This document shows, in pieces, positions 18,712-26,640 of a stretch of 64,000 bases of DNA; the stretch's first letter is position 1, and every line of letters begins with the position of its first letter. The notes beneath the pieces were generated by a model that saw only the letters and a program-made list of their open reading frames with translations, made no database searches and was not told the DNA's origin. This DNA is from Pseudomonas sp. UYIF39 (lineage in GTDB: Bacteria > Pseudomonadota > Gammaproteobacteria > Pseudomonadales > Pseudomonadaceae): contig NZ_JALBYU010000008.1 of assembly GCF_029963765.1 (NCBI RefSeq), positions 62,001 to 126,000 on the forward strand, given 5' to 3'. The position numbers and the translations under genes are program-made.

Positions 18712-19214
18712 TAACGATCCCCTTGGCGACGACGTTCCACCAGCGGTACCAGATAGACCGGTACCCGAGACAGTTGCAACACCCGCGCTGCAGTCCGGCC
18801 TAAAGGCGTTTCCGCGCCAGCACCATGGCTATGACTACCTACGATCAACAAATCCACGGAGAGTTTCTGCGCCTGGTCGAGAATCACCTGTGACGGATCG
18901 CCCTGAAGCACCCGCACTGCTTTGATCCGCTCCAGGTCCTGCGACCCTTCATCCCCCAACTCTTCACGAAAGCTGTCGAGTACCCGCTGCTCGATGTTGG
19001 CAATCACCGTGTTCAAGCCTTGGCTGTGAAACTCATTCAACGCCTGCTCATCGAGGTAACTCTGAAGCACCGATTCGGCAAACAGCCCCATCGGTTCAAC
19101 GGCATGCACCACGTAGAGATCGGCATTGAATGTTCGCGCCAGCGCCAAGGCATGCTGCATCACTAAAGGTGCGTACAGGCCGAGGTCAGTGGCGTACAGC
19201 ATCGAATGAATCAT
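18711..19214 (-). CDS. Universal stress protein A-family protein
   Basis: The 167-residue single-domain protein opens MIHSMLYATDLGLYAPLVMQHALALA and ends with the nucleotide-binding motif LIVGSHSHGAGAETPLGRTAARVLQLSRVPVYLVP, close to the G-2x-G-9x-G(S/T) pattern of ATP-binding UspA proteins. Such proteins support survival under anaerobiosis or stationary-phase stress. The gene stands alone; no regulator is adjacent. Confidence 0.9.
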   Translation of the reverse strand: MIHSMLYATDLGLYAPLVMQHALALARTFNADLYVVHAVEPMGLFAESVLQSYLDEQALNEFHSQGLNTVIANIEQRVLDSFREELGDEGSQDLERIKAVRVLQGDPSQVILDQAQKLSVDLLIVGSHSHGAGAETPLGRTAARVLQLSRVPVYLVPLVERRRQGDR

Positions 19215-19308
19215 ATGACCTCCTTGAGTTCCAACATGGCGGAGATTGATTCAGCTTAGCAGTGCCTTGTCGAGTACGACGTCCCGCGTAACGCGTTGAA
19301 CCGTGGGC

Positions 19309-20214
19309 TTAAACCTTTTGCTCGTTGCTTATGCCGTGCGGCACGTGGCCGGTAGCGACCACCTCGCGGGCCAACTCGCAATGACCGGCCTGATCGTCGA
19401 AAAACACGTCGGCGGCAAAGGCTTCGAGAAACGCCGATTTGGTCAGGCCGCCGAGAAACAGCGACTCGTCCAGACGAATATCCCATTCGCGCAACGTACG
19501 GATCACTCGCTCATGGGCCGGCGCCGACCGCGCCGTCACCAACGCGGTGCGGATCGGACAGGCGTCTTCCGGGAACTCGCGCTGCAACAGATTGAGGGCG
19601 GCGAGGAAGCCTTTGAACGGCCCACCGCGCAAAGGCTCGCGGGCGGCCTCACGCTCGCTGGCTTGAAACGCTTCCAGACCACCGGACTGATAAACACGCT
19701 CCGATTCGTCGGAAAACAGCACCGCGTCACCATCAAAAGCAATACGCAGTTCATCACTGGCCGCACGGCTGGCGCCACCCGACAGAATGGTCGCCGCGGC
19801 GAACCCGGCATCCAGTGCACTGCGCACGTCTTCGGCATGCGTCGAGAGAAACAGGTCGCAGCCAAACGCCTTGAGGTACGGATAAGGACTGCGTCCGCCG
19901 ACAAACGCCGCGCGGGAAATCGCCAGGCCATAGTGGTGGATCGAATTGAACACCCGCAGGCCGGTGTCGGCACTGTTGCGCGACACCAGGATTACCTCGA
20001 CCCGGGCGCGGCCGAGGCTGGTGTTCAAGTTGAGAAGTTTTTGTACCAACGGGAATGCATCACCAGGCTCGAGGATTTCGTCTTCGTGTTCGATCTGATA
20101 TTGCCGATAGGCCTCGACACCGCTCGACAGATAGACCTTGTGGCTTTCGCTCAGGTCGAACAGCGCACGCGAAGAAATCGCCAGCACCAGTTTGTCGTCG
20201 ATAGTTTTTGCCAT
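19309..20214 (-). CDS. Cytosolic 5'-nucleotidase (NT5C1/PF06189-like)
   Basis: The 301-residue protein matches the family of cytosolic 5'-nucleotidases that includes animal NT5C1A: LVLAISSRALFDLSESH at the start, VILVSRNSADTGLRVFNSIHHYG, RIAFDGDAVLFSDESE with the phosphatase-type DGDAVL motif, and FLGGLTKSAFLEAFAADVFFDDQ near the end. It should hydrolyse nucleoside monophosphates. It is the last gene of a probable three-gene operon with the thioredoxin-like and ketopantoate-reductase-like genes, 25 bases behind the latter. Confidence 0.85.
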   Translation of the reverse strand: MAKTIDDKLVLAISSRALFDLSESHKVYLSSGVEAYRQYQIEHEDEILEPGDAFPLVQKLLNLNTSLGRARVEVILVSRNSADTGLRVFNSIHHYGLAISRAAFVGGRSPYPYLKAFGCDLFLSTHAEDVRSALDAGFAAATILSGGASRAASDELRIAFDGDAVLFSDESERVYQSGGLEAFQASEREAAREPLRGGPFKGFLAALNLLQREFPEDACPIRTALVTARSAPAHERVIRTLREWDIRLDESLFLGGLTKSAFLEAFAADVFFDDQAGHCELAREVVATGHVPHGISNEQKV

Positions 20215-20239
20215 GCCCTTCCCCCTCAGGATGATCGAC

Positions 20240-21196
20240 TCAGGTGTTACGTCGATCGATAAAACTCAAACTGCGATACAAGGCTTCGATTCGCGGCAAC
20301 TCGCATCCTGCGGCCTTGGCTGCCGCCAGTGGCCGGGCGTAAATCGCCTCCAGTTCAAGCGGTCGTTTGTGCAGAAAATCGTGGTACATGCTCGGCCAAT
20401 AGTCCGGCATTTTCTCGGTCACCATGAACAGATGATCGGCATAACCGGCCGGTACGTCGTGACCGCAGGCGATTGCGCCCTGAACAACTTCAGCCATCAA
20501 AGCCTTGATCAGTTCCCGACTGTCGGCATCGGCCATCAACGGCGTGGTGCTTGCCCCGAGCAGAACCGATAGACCGTTGTAAGGGATATTCCAGACCAGT
20601 TTTTGCCAGCGCGCCTGGTGCAGGTTCGGCATGGCCTGAGAGTCGATGCCCGCGGCGCGGAACAGCCCGGCGCCCTCCTCGACAATCGCCATGCGCGCCT
20701 GCTCATCAGTTGCAGGGCCGCTGTGATAGCCAACATTCACCGCGCCGAGCGCCTGATGGGTGATGAAGCCTGGTCCGTCGCGATGAACGCAGATATAGCA
20801 GAGCCCACCGAGTACGTGCAGCGAATCGGGGAGCAACGCTCGCAGACTGTCCTCAACGTCCAGGCCATTTTGCAGCAACAACACTTTGGCATTTGGGGAG
20901 GCTGCTTGAATGATCGTCGGTGCCAATTGCGCGTTACTGGTGGTTTTCGCGCCCACCAGCAACCAGTCACAGGGCGGCATGTCTTCTGCACTTGAATAGG
21001 CCTGGACCGGTTTCAACGTCAGCGCGCCGTGCACCGCACTGTCGAGCTGCAACCCGCGCTCGGCCACCGCTGAGAACTCACTGCGTAACAGAAAATGCAC
21101 ATCGAAACCGGCACGCGCCAGCATTAACCCGTAGAAACCGCCGATCGCGCCGGTTCCAATAATACCGATTGTCGGTTTGGTCACTGCCCCCATCAT
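20240..21196 (-). CDS. Ketopantoate reductase-family protein (PanE/ApbA-like)
   Basis: The 318-residue protein has the NADPH-binding loop IGIIGTGAIGGFYGLMLARAG and the conserved lysine and asparagine region WQKLVWNIPYNGLSVLLG of 2-dehydropantoate 2-reductases. PanE makes pantoate for coenzyme A. Pseudomonads carry several members of this family, so this may act on another 2-oxo acid. The start codon overlaps the stop of the thioredoxin-like gene (ATGATGA arrangement), which indicates translational coupling. Confidence 0.85.
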   Translation of the reverse strand: MMGAVTKPTIGIIGTGAIGGFYGLMLARAGFDVHFLLRSEFSAVAERGLQLDSAVHGALTLKPVQAYSSAEDMPPCDWLLVGAKTTSNAQLAPTIIQAASPNAKVLLLQNGLDVEDSLRALLPDSLHVLGGLCYICVHRDGPGFITHQALGAVNVGYHSGPATDEQARMAIVEEGAGLFRAAGIDSQAMPNLHQARWQKLVWNIPYNGLSVLLGASTTPLMADADSRELIKALMAEVVQGAIACGHDVPAGYADHLFMVTEKMPDYWPSMYHDFLHKRPLELEAIYARPLAAAKAAGCELPRIEALYRSLSFIDRRNT

Positions 21197-21579
21197 GGCA
21201 ACTCCTCTGCAATTCGACTCAACGCCTGACCCACCGCGTCATTGAGCTCGGTGCGGGTCAGGCGCGACTTTAGTGCCCCGAAGAATTCACCGTCGCGCAC
21301 CACAAACAGCGCCGGCAAATAAAAAACCTGATAACGCTCGACCACCCCGCCATTGTTCCCGGCATCAATCCAGCACAACCGATCGACGTCCAGATCGAGT
21401 CGTGGCAATTGCTCACGGGCAAAACGGCAACTGGCGCAGCCGACGCTGGTGAAAATGACCAGCGATACACCGCTCATCGCCAGCAGCCGTTGGTCGGCGT
21501 CGAAATCAGTCAGTTCCAATTCGACCACTATACTGGGTGGAACAATGTCAGATGGCCGACACATGGAGTCCGTGTTCAT
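21193..21579 (-). CDS. Thioredoxin-family protein
   Basis: The 128-residue protein has a thioredoxin fold with active site SVGCASCRFAREQLP (CxxC near residue 49) and the cis-proline loop FYLPALFVVRDGEFFG. It lacks a signal peptide, so it is cytoplasmic. The chosen ATG (21577-21579) overlaps the start codon of the opposite-strand PilZ gene by two bases; a second ATG at 21564 would shorten it by five residues. It leads an operon with the PanE-like and nucleotidase genes. Confidence 0.85.
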   Translation of the reverse strand: MNTDSMCRPSDIVPPSIVVELELTDFDADQRLLAMSGVSLVIFTSVGCASCRFAREQLPRLDLDVDRLCWIDAGNNGGVVERYQVFYLPALFVVRDGEFFGALKSRLTRTELNDAVGQALSRIAEELP

Positions 21580-22021
21580 GGGACGTTTTATTCCTCACCC
21601 TGACGATGTGCCCGTCGAATTAACGTTGCTCAAACCTGAGTGTATTTCACGGCAACAGCTGCACACTATCAGCCTCGGGGGCATGGCTTGCAATTATCAC
21701 CGGGCGTGGCGCCACGGTACGGCGCTGGAAATTCGCATCCCGACCTTGAACCCCGATATGCGTTTTCTGGGCTATGTAGCCTGGTGCCTGCGCCGTAAGC
21801 GCGGCTATCTGGTAGGCATTGCCTTTGTTGACGAACAGATGATGTTCAGTGCCCGGATGGGCGAGCAGGTGTGCCAGATCGAACGTTATTGCCGCCTGCA
21901 TGACGCACATGACGAGCTGAAGGATATTCAGGCCCTGGCCCTCGAATGGGTCCAGGAGCATGCCGACGAGTTCTCTCACGACACGGTTCACAGGGCATTT
22001 GCGCAGGCTGTGCTGGATTAA
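21578..22021 (+). CDS. PilZ-domain protein
   Basis: From the ATG at 21578, preceded by GGAG at 8 bases, the protein has 147 residues. The body is a PilZ-like beta barrel: HTISLGGMACNYHRAWRHGTALEIRIP (the usual DxSxxG is here SLGG), then FLGYVAWCLRRKRGYLVGIAFVD. PilZ domains often bind cyclic di-GMP, but the arginine-rich RxxxR motif ahead of the barrel is not evident, so ligand binding is unproven. The C-terminus is helical and acidic. Confidence 0.72.
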   Translation: MGRFIPHPDDVPVELTLLKPECISRQQLHTISLGGMACNYHRAWRHGTALEIRIPTLNPDMRFLGYVAWCLRRKRGYLVGIAFVDEQMMFSARMGEQVCQIERYCRLHDAHDELKDIQALALEWVQEHADEFSHDTVHRAFAQAVLD

Positions 22022-22149
22022 ACCGCTGTCTACCCATTGTCGAGCCACGGTGTAACGCGCTAAGGTTCTGCTCCCCGACGCGCTTAATTTGCTGTGCTCC
22101 GCCGCGCGGGTTCGCTGGCGGCCGGCACCCGTGACCTGACGAGTAAACG

Positions 22150-23226
22150 ATGGCTGATTTACCGATCAACGACCTAAACGTCGCCTCCAACGAGACGCTG
22201 ATCACTCCAGATCAGCTCAAGCGTGAAATCCCTCTGAGCGACGCTGCCCTGCGCACTGTCACCAAGGGCCGCGAAGTCATTCGCAACATTCTTGATGGCA
22301 CCGACCACCGCCTGTTTGTTGTCATCGGGCCTTGCTCGATCCACGACATCAAGGCAGCCCACGAATACGCCGAGCGCCTGAAGGCGCTGGCGGCAGAAGT
22401 GTCCGATACCCTGTATCTGGTCATGCGCGTGTATTTCGAGAAGCCACGCACCACCGTCGGCTGGAAAGGCTTGATCAACGATCCGTACCTGGACGACTCC
22501 TTCAAGATTCAGGACGGCCTGCACATCGGTCGTCAATTGTTGCTGGACCTGGCCGAGATGGGCCTGCCGACCGCGACTGAAGCCCTCGACCCGATCTCCC
22601 CGCAGTACTTGCAGGACCTGATCAGCTGGTCGGCCATCGGTGCACGCACCACCGAATCCCAGACTCACCGTGAAATGGCCTCCGGCCTGTCCTCGGCAGT
22701 CGGCTTCAAGAACGGCACCGACGGCGGCCTGACGGTCGCCATCAACGCCCTGCAATCGGTTTCCAGCCCTCACCGCTTCCTGGGCATCAACCAGGAAGGT
22801 GGCGTGTCGATCGTCACCACCAAGGGCAACGCCTACGGTCACGTGGTACTGCGCGGCGGCAACGGCAAGCCGAACTACGATTCGGTCAGCGTCGCACTCT
22901 GCGAGCAGGCGCTGAACAAAGCGAAGATCAAGCCGAACATCATGGTCGATTGCAGCCACGCCAACTCCAACAAGGACCCGGCCCTGCAACCGCTGGTGAT
23001 GGAGAACGTCGCCAACCAGATCCTCGAAGGCAACCAGTCGATCATCGGCCTGATGGTCGAAAGTCACCTGAACTGGGGTTGCCAGGCGATCCCGAAAGAC
23101 CTCGCCGACCTGCAATACGGCGTGTCGATCACCGATGCCTGCATCGACTGGAACGCCACCGAAACCACCTTGCGCAGCATGTATGCCAAGCTCAAGGACG
23201 TGCTGCCGAAACGCGATCGCAGCTGA
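22150..23226 (+). CDS. 3-deoxy-7-phosphoheptulonate synthase (DAHP synthase, class I)
   Basis: The 358-residue protein is an AroF/AroG/AroH-type DAHP synthase. It shows FVVIGPCSIHDIKAAHEYA, VMRVYFEKPRTTVGWKGLINDP, the metal and substrate site WSAIGARTTESQTHREMASGLS, and MVDCSHANSNKD. The enzyme condenses phosphoenolpyruvate with erythrose 4-phosphate, the first step of the shikimate pathway. Which aromatic amino acid inhibits it cannot be read safely from sequence. A terminator follows at 23243. Confidence 0.96.
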   Translation: MADLPINDLNVASNETLITPDQLKREIPLSDAALRTVTKGREVIRNILDGTDHRLFVVIGPCSIHDIKAAHEYAERLKALAAEVSDTLYLVMRVYFEKPRTTVGWKGLINDPYLDDSFKIQDGLHIGRQLLLDLAEMGLPTATEALDPISPQYLQDLISWSAIGARTTESQTHREMASGLSSAVGFKNGTDGGLTVAINALQSVSSPHRFLGINQEGGVSIVTTKGNAYGHVVLRGGNGKPNYDSVSVALCEQALNKAKIKPNIMVDCSHANSNKDPALQPLVMENVANQILEGNQSIIGLMVESHLNWGCQAIPKDLADLQYGVSITDACIDWNATETTLRSMYAKLKDVLPKRDRS

Positions 23227-23242
23227 TCACTTTCCGCAGAAC

Positions 23243-23276
23243 AAAAAAACGCCGGGCTTGACCCGGCGTTTTTTTA
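23243..23276. terminator. Rho-independent terminator after DAHP synthase
   Basis: ACGCCGGG and CCCGGCGT pair around CTTGA, with A-runs before and seven Ts after. It can serve both the DAHP synthase gene and the GNAT gene opposite. Confidence 0.92.
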
Positions 23277-23297
23277 TGCGTTCGATTCTTTGAAAGG

Positions 23298-23585
23298 TTA
23301 CTGGCTCAGCTTGGCTGCATGCCGCTGGTGGCGTTCCATGTAGCGTTCCACGTAGGAACACGATGGAATGACGGTGTAACCCATTTCTTCAGCGTACTCC
23401 AACGCCTTCTCGGTCAAGGCTGCTGCAATGCCGCGACCACGCAGCGCGTTGGGCACAAAGGTGCGATAGATATCCAGGGTCTGTTTCCCCAGATCCATAT
23501 AGGTCAGGTAGGCACGATGACCGTCCACATTGGTCTCGAACTGATGACCAGCCTGGTCATGGTGGATGGACAACGCCTCGCTCAT
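23298..23585 (-). CDS. Small GNAT-fold acetyltransferase (YjdJ/GCN5-related)
   Basis: From the ATG at 23585 the product has 95 residues, typical of the short N-acetyltransferase family PF14542. The acetyl-CoA site is visible in IYRTFVPNALRGRGIAAALTEKALEYAEEMG, followed by IPSCSYVERYMERH. The longer frame to 23651 adds an unlikely leader. The substrate is unknown. Confidence 0.85.
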   Translation of the reverse strand: MSEALSIHHDQAGHQFETNVDGHRAYLTYMDLGKQTLDIYRTFVPNALRGRGIAAALTEKALEYAEEMGYTVIPSCSYVERYMERHQRHAAKLSQ

Positions 23586-23617
23586 CACTACTCCTCGCGG
23601 GTCTGGAATTCTGACCC

Positions 23618-23866
23618 CTACCTTACCGATGTTTTTCCGGCGAAGGAACATCTACGCCACCCCGTGCCTGAATGGACACCGAGAAGAACTGCACCCATCT
23701 CGCGCAACCGAGCACGTATCAAATAGTAGGCACCATTGGCAGAAATGCTCAAGATACGCTCGTCATCACGCTGGTGGCGGGGGTGCTGCTCCGGGTTACG
23801 CAGAGACGGCTCGACCAAGATCTCTGCAGGTCGACAGCCTGAACATTGCCGGATGTTGAGACTTAA
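23618..23866 (-). CDS. Possible small CxxC protein, hypothetical
   Basis: An open frame on the minus strand runs from a stop near 23884 to 23618. It contains LNIRQCSGCRPAEILVEPSL followed by RILSISANGAYYLIRARLREMG. The only start within it that I can see is a TTG at 23818, giving 66 residues without the CxxC part. The basic helix and the CSGC pair look protein-like, but no family is recognised. It would lie just upstream of the GNAT gene on the same strand. Low confidence. Confidence 0.3.
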   Translation of the reverse strand, partial: LSLNIRQCSGCRPAEILVEPSLRNPEQHPRHQRDDERILSISANGAYYLIRARLREMGAVLLGVHSGTGWRRCSFAGKTSVR

Positions 23867-24128
23867 GACGAGCGCCCTTTGTTAAAGTCACCTGAACATG
23901 GAGAAAGATATGAGAGGCGCCACGCAAAATCCGAACAAAAGTGTGGACGAATCCATCTAGACAGACTTTAGCCAAGACGGAGAAAAGAGCCCTGCGCTCG
24001 CGGAACTTTTCTTTGGCGGCTCGCTCAGTTCGGGCCTCCCAGCTGGATATTTTTTAAACAATGCAGTTAAAAGTTGCTCGAAAAAGAATCAACGCCTACA
24101 ATTTTTTTGGCTTCTTGCTTTACGTCAG
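23867..24128. other. Intergenic sequence upstream of the oprI promoter
   Basis: About 260 bases with declining GC content toward oprI. A 20-codon frame from 23899 is too short to trust. I see no terminator or palindrome that would define an RNA gene. Confidence 0.4.
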
Positions 24129-24156
24129 TTTACTTACGACAAGTAATGGGTAGTAT
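24129..24156 (+). promoter_or_regulatory. Putative sigma70 promoter of oprI
   Basis: TTTACT (24129-24134) and TAGTAT (24151-24156) are separated by 16 bases, about 70 bases before the oprI ATG. The AT-rich upstream stretch (24045-24115) could act as an UP element for this abundantly expressed gene. Confidence 0.5.
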
Positions 24157-24224
24157 GTACGCCGGCTATTTCCTCACTCTGAGGAGACAGCTAACTTAAT
24201 AGAAAGTCCTTGAAGGGGAACACG

Positions 24225-24476
24225 ATGAACAACGTTCTGAAATTCTCTGCTCTGGCTCTGGCCGCAGTTCTGGCTACCGGTTGCAGCAGCGTATCGAAAG
24301 AAACCGAAGCACGTCTGACCGCTACTGAAGACGCAGCAGCTCGCTCCCAAGCTCGTGCAGACGAAGCTTACCGTAAAGCTGATGAAGCTATGGCTGCTGC
24401 TCAAAAAGCACAACAGACTGCTGACGAAGCTAACGAGCGTGCTCTGCGCATGCTGGACAAAGCTAGCCGCAAGTAA
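24225..24476 (+). CDS. oprI: Major outer-membrane lipoprotein OprI (Lpp-like)
   Basis: The 83-residue precursor has a lipoprotein signal with lipobox VLATGC, followed by a continuous alpha-helical heptad region rich in alanine ([18 protein letters not shown]) that forms a trimeric coiled coil, and ends in ASRK, whose terminal lysine can be joined to peptidoglycan. The ATG at 24225 follows AAGGGG at 7 bases; an upstream ATG at 24210 is less likely. The L,D-transpeptidase gene that lies convergent downstream is a natural candidate for making this attachment. A strong terminator follows. Confidence 0.97.
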   Translation: MNNVLKFSALALAAVLATGCSSVSKETEARLTATEDAAARSQARADEAYRKADEAMAAAQKAQQTADEANERALRMLDKASRK

Positions 24477-24499
24477 TAATCCTTCGGGATTGTTATCAA

Positions 24500-24528
24500 G
24501 CCGACCCATTTTTTGGGTCGGCTTTTTT
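24500..24528 (+). terminator. oprI terminator
   Basis: GCCGACCCA and TGGGTCGGC form a 9-bp GC-rich stem with a T-rich loop, followed by six Ts. Confidence 0.93.
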
Positions 24529-24554
24529 ATTGCCCGGCGTTTTGTCCAGGCCAT

Positions 24555-24588
24555 AAAAAACCCGCCGGCGCAGTCAGCGTCGGCGGGT
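24555..24588 (-). terminator. Terminator of the L,D-transpeptidase gene
   Basis: CCCGCCG and CGGCGGG with flanking pairs form a long stem; on the minus strand it is followed by a run of six Ts (AAAAAA at 24555-24560 on the plus strand). Confidence 0.88.
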
Positions 24589-24600
24589 TCTGTTCAGGCA

Positions 24601-25572
24601 TTACTGCAACGGGTCGATCGGCGCGCTCGTCACCATCGGCGCCGAGGAGTTCGGCGCTCCGATTTCCACTGGCAGACCATCTTCGGCGGCAACCACGTCG
24701 CGGACCACATCCCAGTTCATGCGCAGGTTGTTGGTGATGTCCTCACGCTTGAGCATCGCGTTGATCACCGCGGTGTGTTTGTCGACCACAGAAGGGTTGC
24801 CCTTATCGTCCAGCGGCGTGTGCGCTTCCAGATACACCTTGCCGCCACTGACACCGAACTTGTACGGATCGCTGATAATGCGCACCGACGTGCCTACCGG
24901 CACCATGCTCGCCATTTCCAGCACGTTGTTGTTGAACATGCGGAAGCAACCGTGGCTGGTGCGCATGCCGATGCCGAACTTCTTGTTCGAACCGTGGATC
25001 AGGTAGCCCGGCGTGCCCAGCGTGAACTTGAACGGCCCCAGCGGGTTGTCCGGGCCGGCCGGCACCACGTTCGGCAGTGGATCGCCATCGGCGGCGTGCT
25101 CGGCCTTGATCGACGCTGGAGGGGTCCAGGTCGGGTTCGGCGTCTTGGCCGTGATGCTGGTATGGGCAATCGGCGAGCCCCAGCCTTCACGGCCGATACC
25201 CAGCGGGAAGGTGTACACCACGTTCCGGCCTTTCGGGAAGTAGTAAAGGCGGTACTCGGCCAGGTTGATAACGATGCCTTCACGCGGGCCCGGCGGCAGG
25301 ATGAAGCGTGTCGGCAGCACCACTTCGGTGCCAGCGCCCGGCAACCATGGATCGACGCCCGGGTTGGCCGCGACCATTTCCGAATAGCCCAGATCGTAGG
25401 TGGTGCCAAGGTCAGCGAAGGTGTCTTCGAACTTGGCCTTGATTACCTGGACCTGACCGACGATGTCTTCACCGGGCGGTGGCAGGGGCAGCTCCAATGC
25501 TGCTACGGGACCCGCCACACAGAGGGCGGCGAGAGACAGGTAGCGGGTGACGGCAGGAAAGCGCGGCAACAT
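24601..25572 (-). CDS. L,D-transpeptidase, YkuD/ErfK family
   Basis: The ATG at 25572 has AAGGA at 8 bases and gives a 323-residue precursor with a clean signal peptide (LSLAALCVAGPVAA). A LysM-like segment (about 50-85, YDLGYSEMVAANPGVDPWLPG) precedes the YkuD catalytic domain with GYLIHGSN and the catalytic SHGCFRMFNNNV (His and Cys). Such periplasmic enzymes form 3-3 crosslinks or attach lipoproteins to meso-diaminopimelate. The adjacency to oprI favours the tethering role, which is inference. Confidence 0.93.
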   Translation of the reverse strand: MLPRFPAVTRYLSLAALCVAGPVAALELPLPPPGEDIVGQVQVIKAKFEDTFADLGTTYDLGYSEMVAANPGVDPWLPGAGTEVVLPTRFILPPGPREGIVINLAEYRLYYFPKGRNVVYTFPLGIGREGWGSPIAHTSITAKTPNPTWTPPASIKAEHAADGDPLPNVVPAGPDNPLGPFKFTLGTPGYLIHGSNKKFGIGMRTSHGCFRMFNNNVLEMASMVPVGTSVRIISDPYKFGVSGGKVYLEAHTPLDDKGNPSVVDKHTAVINAMLKREDITNNLRMNWDVVRDVVAAEDGLPVEIGAPNSSAPMVTSAPIDPLQ

Positions 25573-25674
25573 CCGGAAAATCCTTCGCATGATCGACAAG
25601 GGTATAAAAATGGGATTGTACACCGACGCCTGGAAAATCGGGGAGTTGACCGATAGCAAGCAATCTATCGGGCT

Positions 25675-25968
25675 CTAAAGCTCGAAACGCAGTTCCGGCC
25701 AGATAGGCGACGTGCCGCGTTTTTGCGATTCAAGGATTGCACGACACAGCGAGCACAGGCGCTGATCCTGGAAAACTCGGCGATCGACGCTCGACCAGCG
25801 CGGTTGCGCCGGCAGCAGGCTGCCGCACAAGGTTCGGTCCGCCGAGCCGCCCAACTCCAGTTGACGGGTCACCAGATGCACCCGCACTTCCTGGCAGGCG
25901 AACAGATCCAGCTGTTCGTCAGGCTCGATCAGTTGGTAGGCAAAAAGTGACCAGGCAGGACGCGGCAT
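25675..25968 (-). CDS. Conserved small protein of unknown function
   Basis: From the ATG at 25968 (GGAG six bases upstream) the product has 97 residues. It contains AYQLIEPDEQLDLFACQEVRVHLVTRQLEL and a cysteine pair in QRLCSLCRAILE, which could bind a metal. I do not recognise a named domain. It lies between the transpeptidase and tesA, on the same strand as both. Confidence 0.65.
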   Translation of the reverse strand: MPRPAWSLFAYQLIEPDEQLDLFACQEVRVHLVTRQLELGGSADRTLCGSLLPAQPRWSSVDRRVFQDQRLCSLCRAILESQKRGTSPIWPELRFEL

Positions 25969-26024
25969 CGGGGGCTCCAAATCGGGGGCGCCACCTTAGC
26001 CGAAACACCGCCGCTAGAAAAGCT

Positions 26025-26630
26025 TCAAAGCAGCGGTTTCAGTGTAGGCCAGACATTTTCCAGCAACTTGTCCTGAGCCCCGGCAGCCGGGTGCAAGCCG
26101 TCGGACTGCATCAAGTCCGGATGGCCGCCCACGCCGTCGAGAAAAAACGGCACCAGCGGGATCTTTTTCTCTTCGGCCAGCGTGCTGTAGACCTTCGCGA
26201 AGGCCTCGGTATAACGAACGCCGTAGTTGGGTGGCAATTGCATGCCGAGCAGCAGCACCTTGGCGCCACTGGCGCGGGAGCTGTCGATCATTGCTGCAAG
26301 GTTTTGTTGCAATTGCGTTGGCAGCAATCCGCGCAGGCCATCATTGCCGCCCAATTCGAGGATTACCAACTCAGGCTTATGCTCTGCAAGCAGCGCGGGC
26401 AGGCGCGCCTGGCCTCCGGCGCTGGTGTCGCCGCTGATGGACGCGTTGACCACCTTATCGTCGAAACCTTCGCGCTTGAGCCGTTGCTCAAGCAGGGAGA
26501 CCCACCCCAACCGGGTATCCAGTCCGAAACCCGCGCTGATACTATCGCCAACGATCAGGACTGTACCCGCCGCTGCGTTCTGGGCCATGCACATCAAGGC
26601 CAGGCCAGCACTCAAAAACCACACACGCAT
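26025..26630 (-). CDS. tesA: Multifunctional acyl-CoA thioesterase/lysophospholipase/arylesterase
   Basis: From the ATG at 26630 (GGAG six bases upstream) the product is 201 residues with a short signal peptide ending at NAAAG. It is an SGNH-hydrolase: block I VGDSISAGFG (nucleophile serine), GGNDGLRG in block III and SDGLHPAAGAQ with the catalytic Asp and His. TesA is a periplasmic thioesterase and lysophospholipase. It diverges from the ABC exporter gene with only 10 bases between start codons, the same arrangement as tesA-ybbA in enteric bacteria. Confidence 0.94.
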   Translation of the reverse strand: MRVWFLSAGLALMCMAQNAAAGTVLIVGDSISAGFGLDTRLGWVSLLEQRLKREGFDDKVVNASISGDTSAGGQARLPALLAEHKPELVILELGGNDGLRGLLPTQLQQNLAAMIDSSRASGAKVLLLGMQLPPNYGVRYTEAFAKVYSTLAEEKKIPLVPFFLDGVGGHPDLMQSDGLHPAAGAQDKLLENVWPTLKPLL

Positions 26631-26640
26631 CGGATTCTCC

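Noticed and set aside
23899..23961. 20-codon frame starting ATGGAGAAAGATATG before oprI
   Set aside because: Too short, no clear ribosome binding site and no supporting context.
24355..25656. 433-codon plus-strand frame over the L,D-transpeptidase
   Set aside because: It overlaps oprI and its terminator, is antisense to a gene with the SHGC motif and is rich in arginine and histidine.
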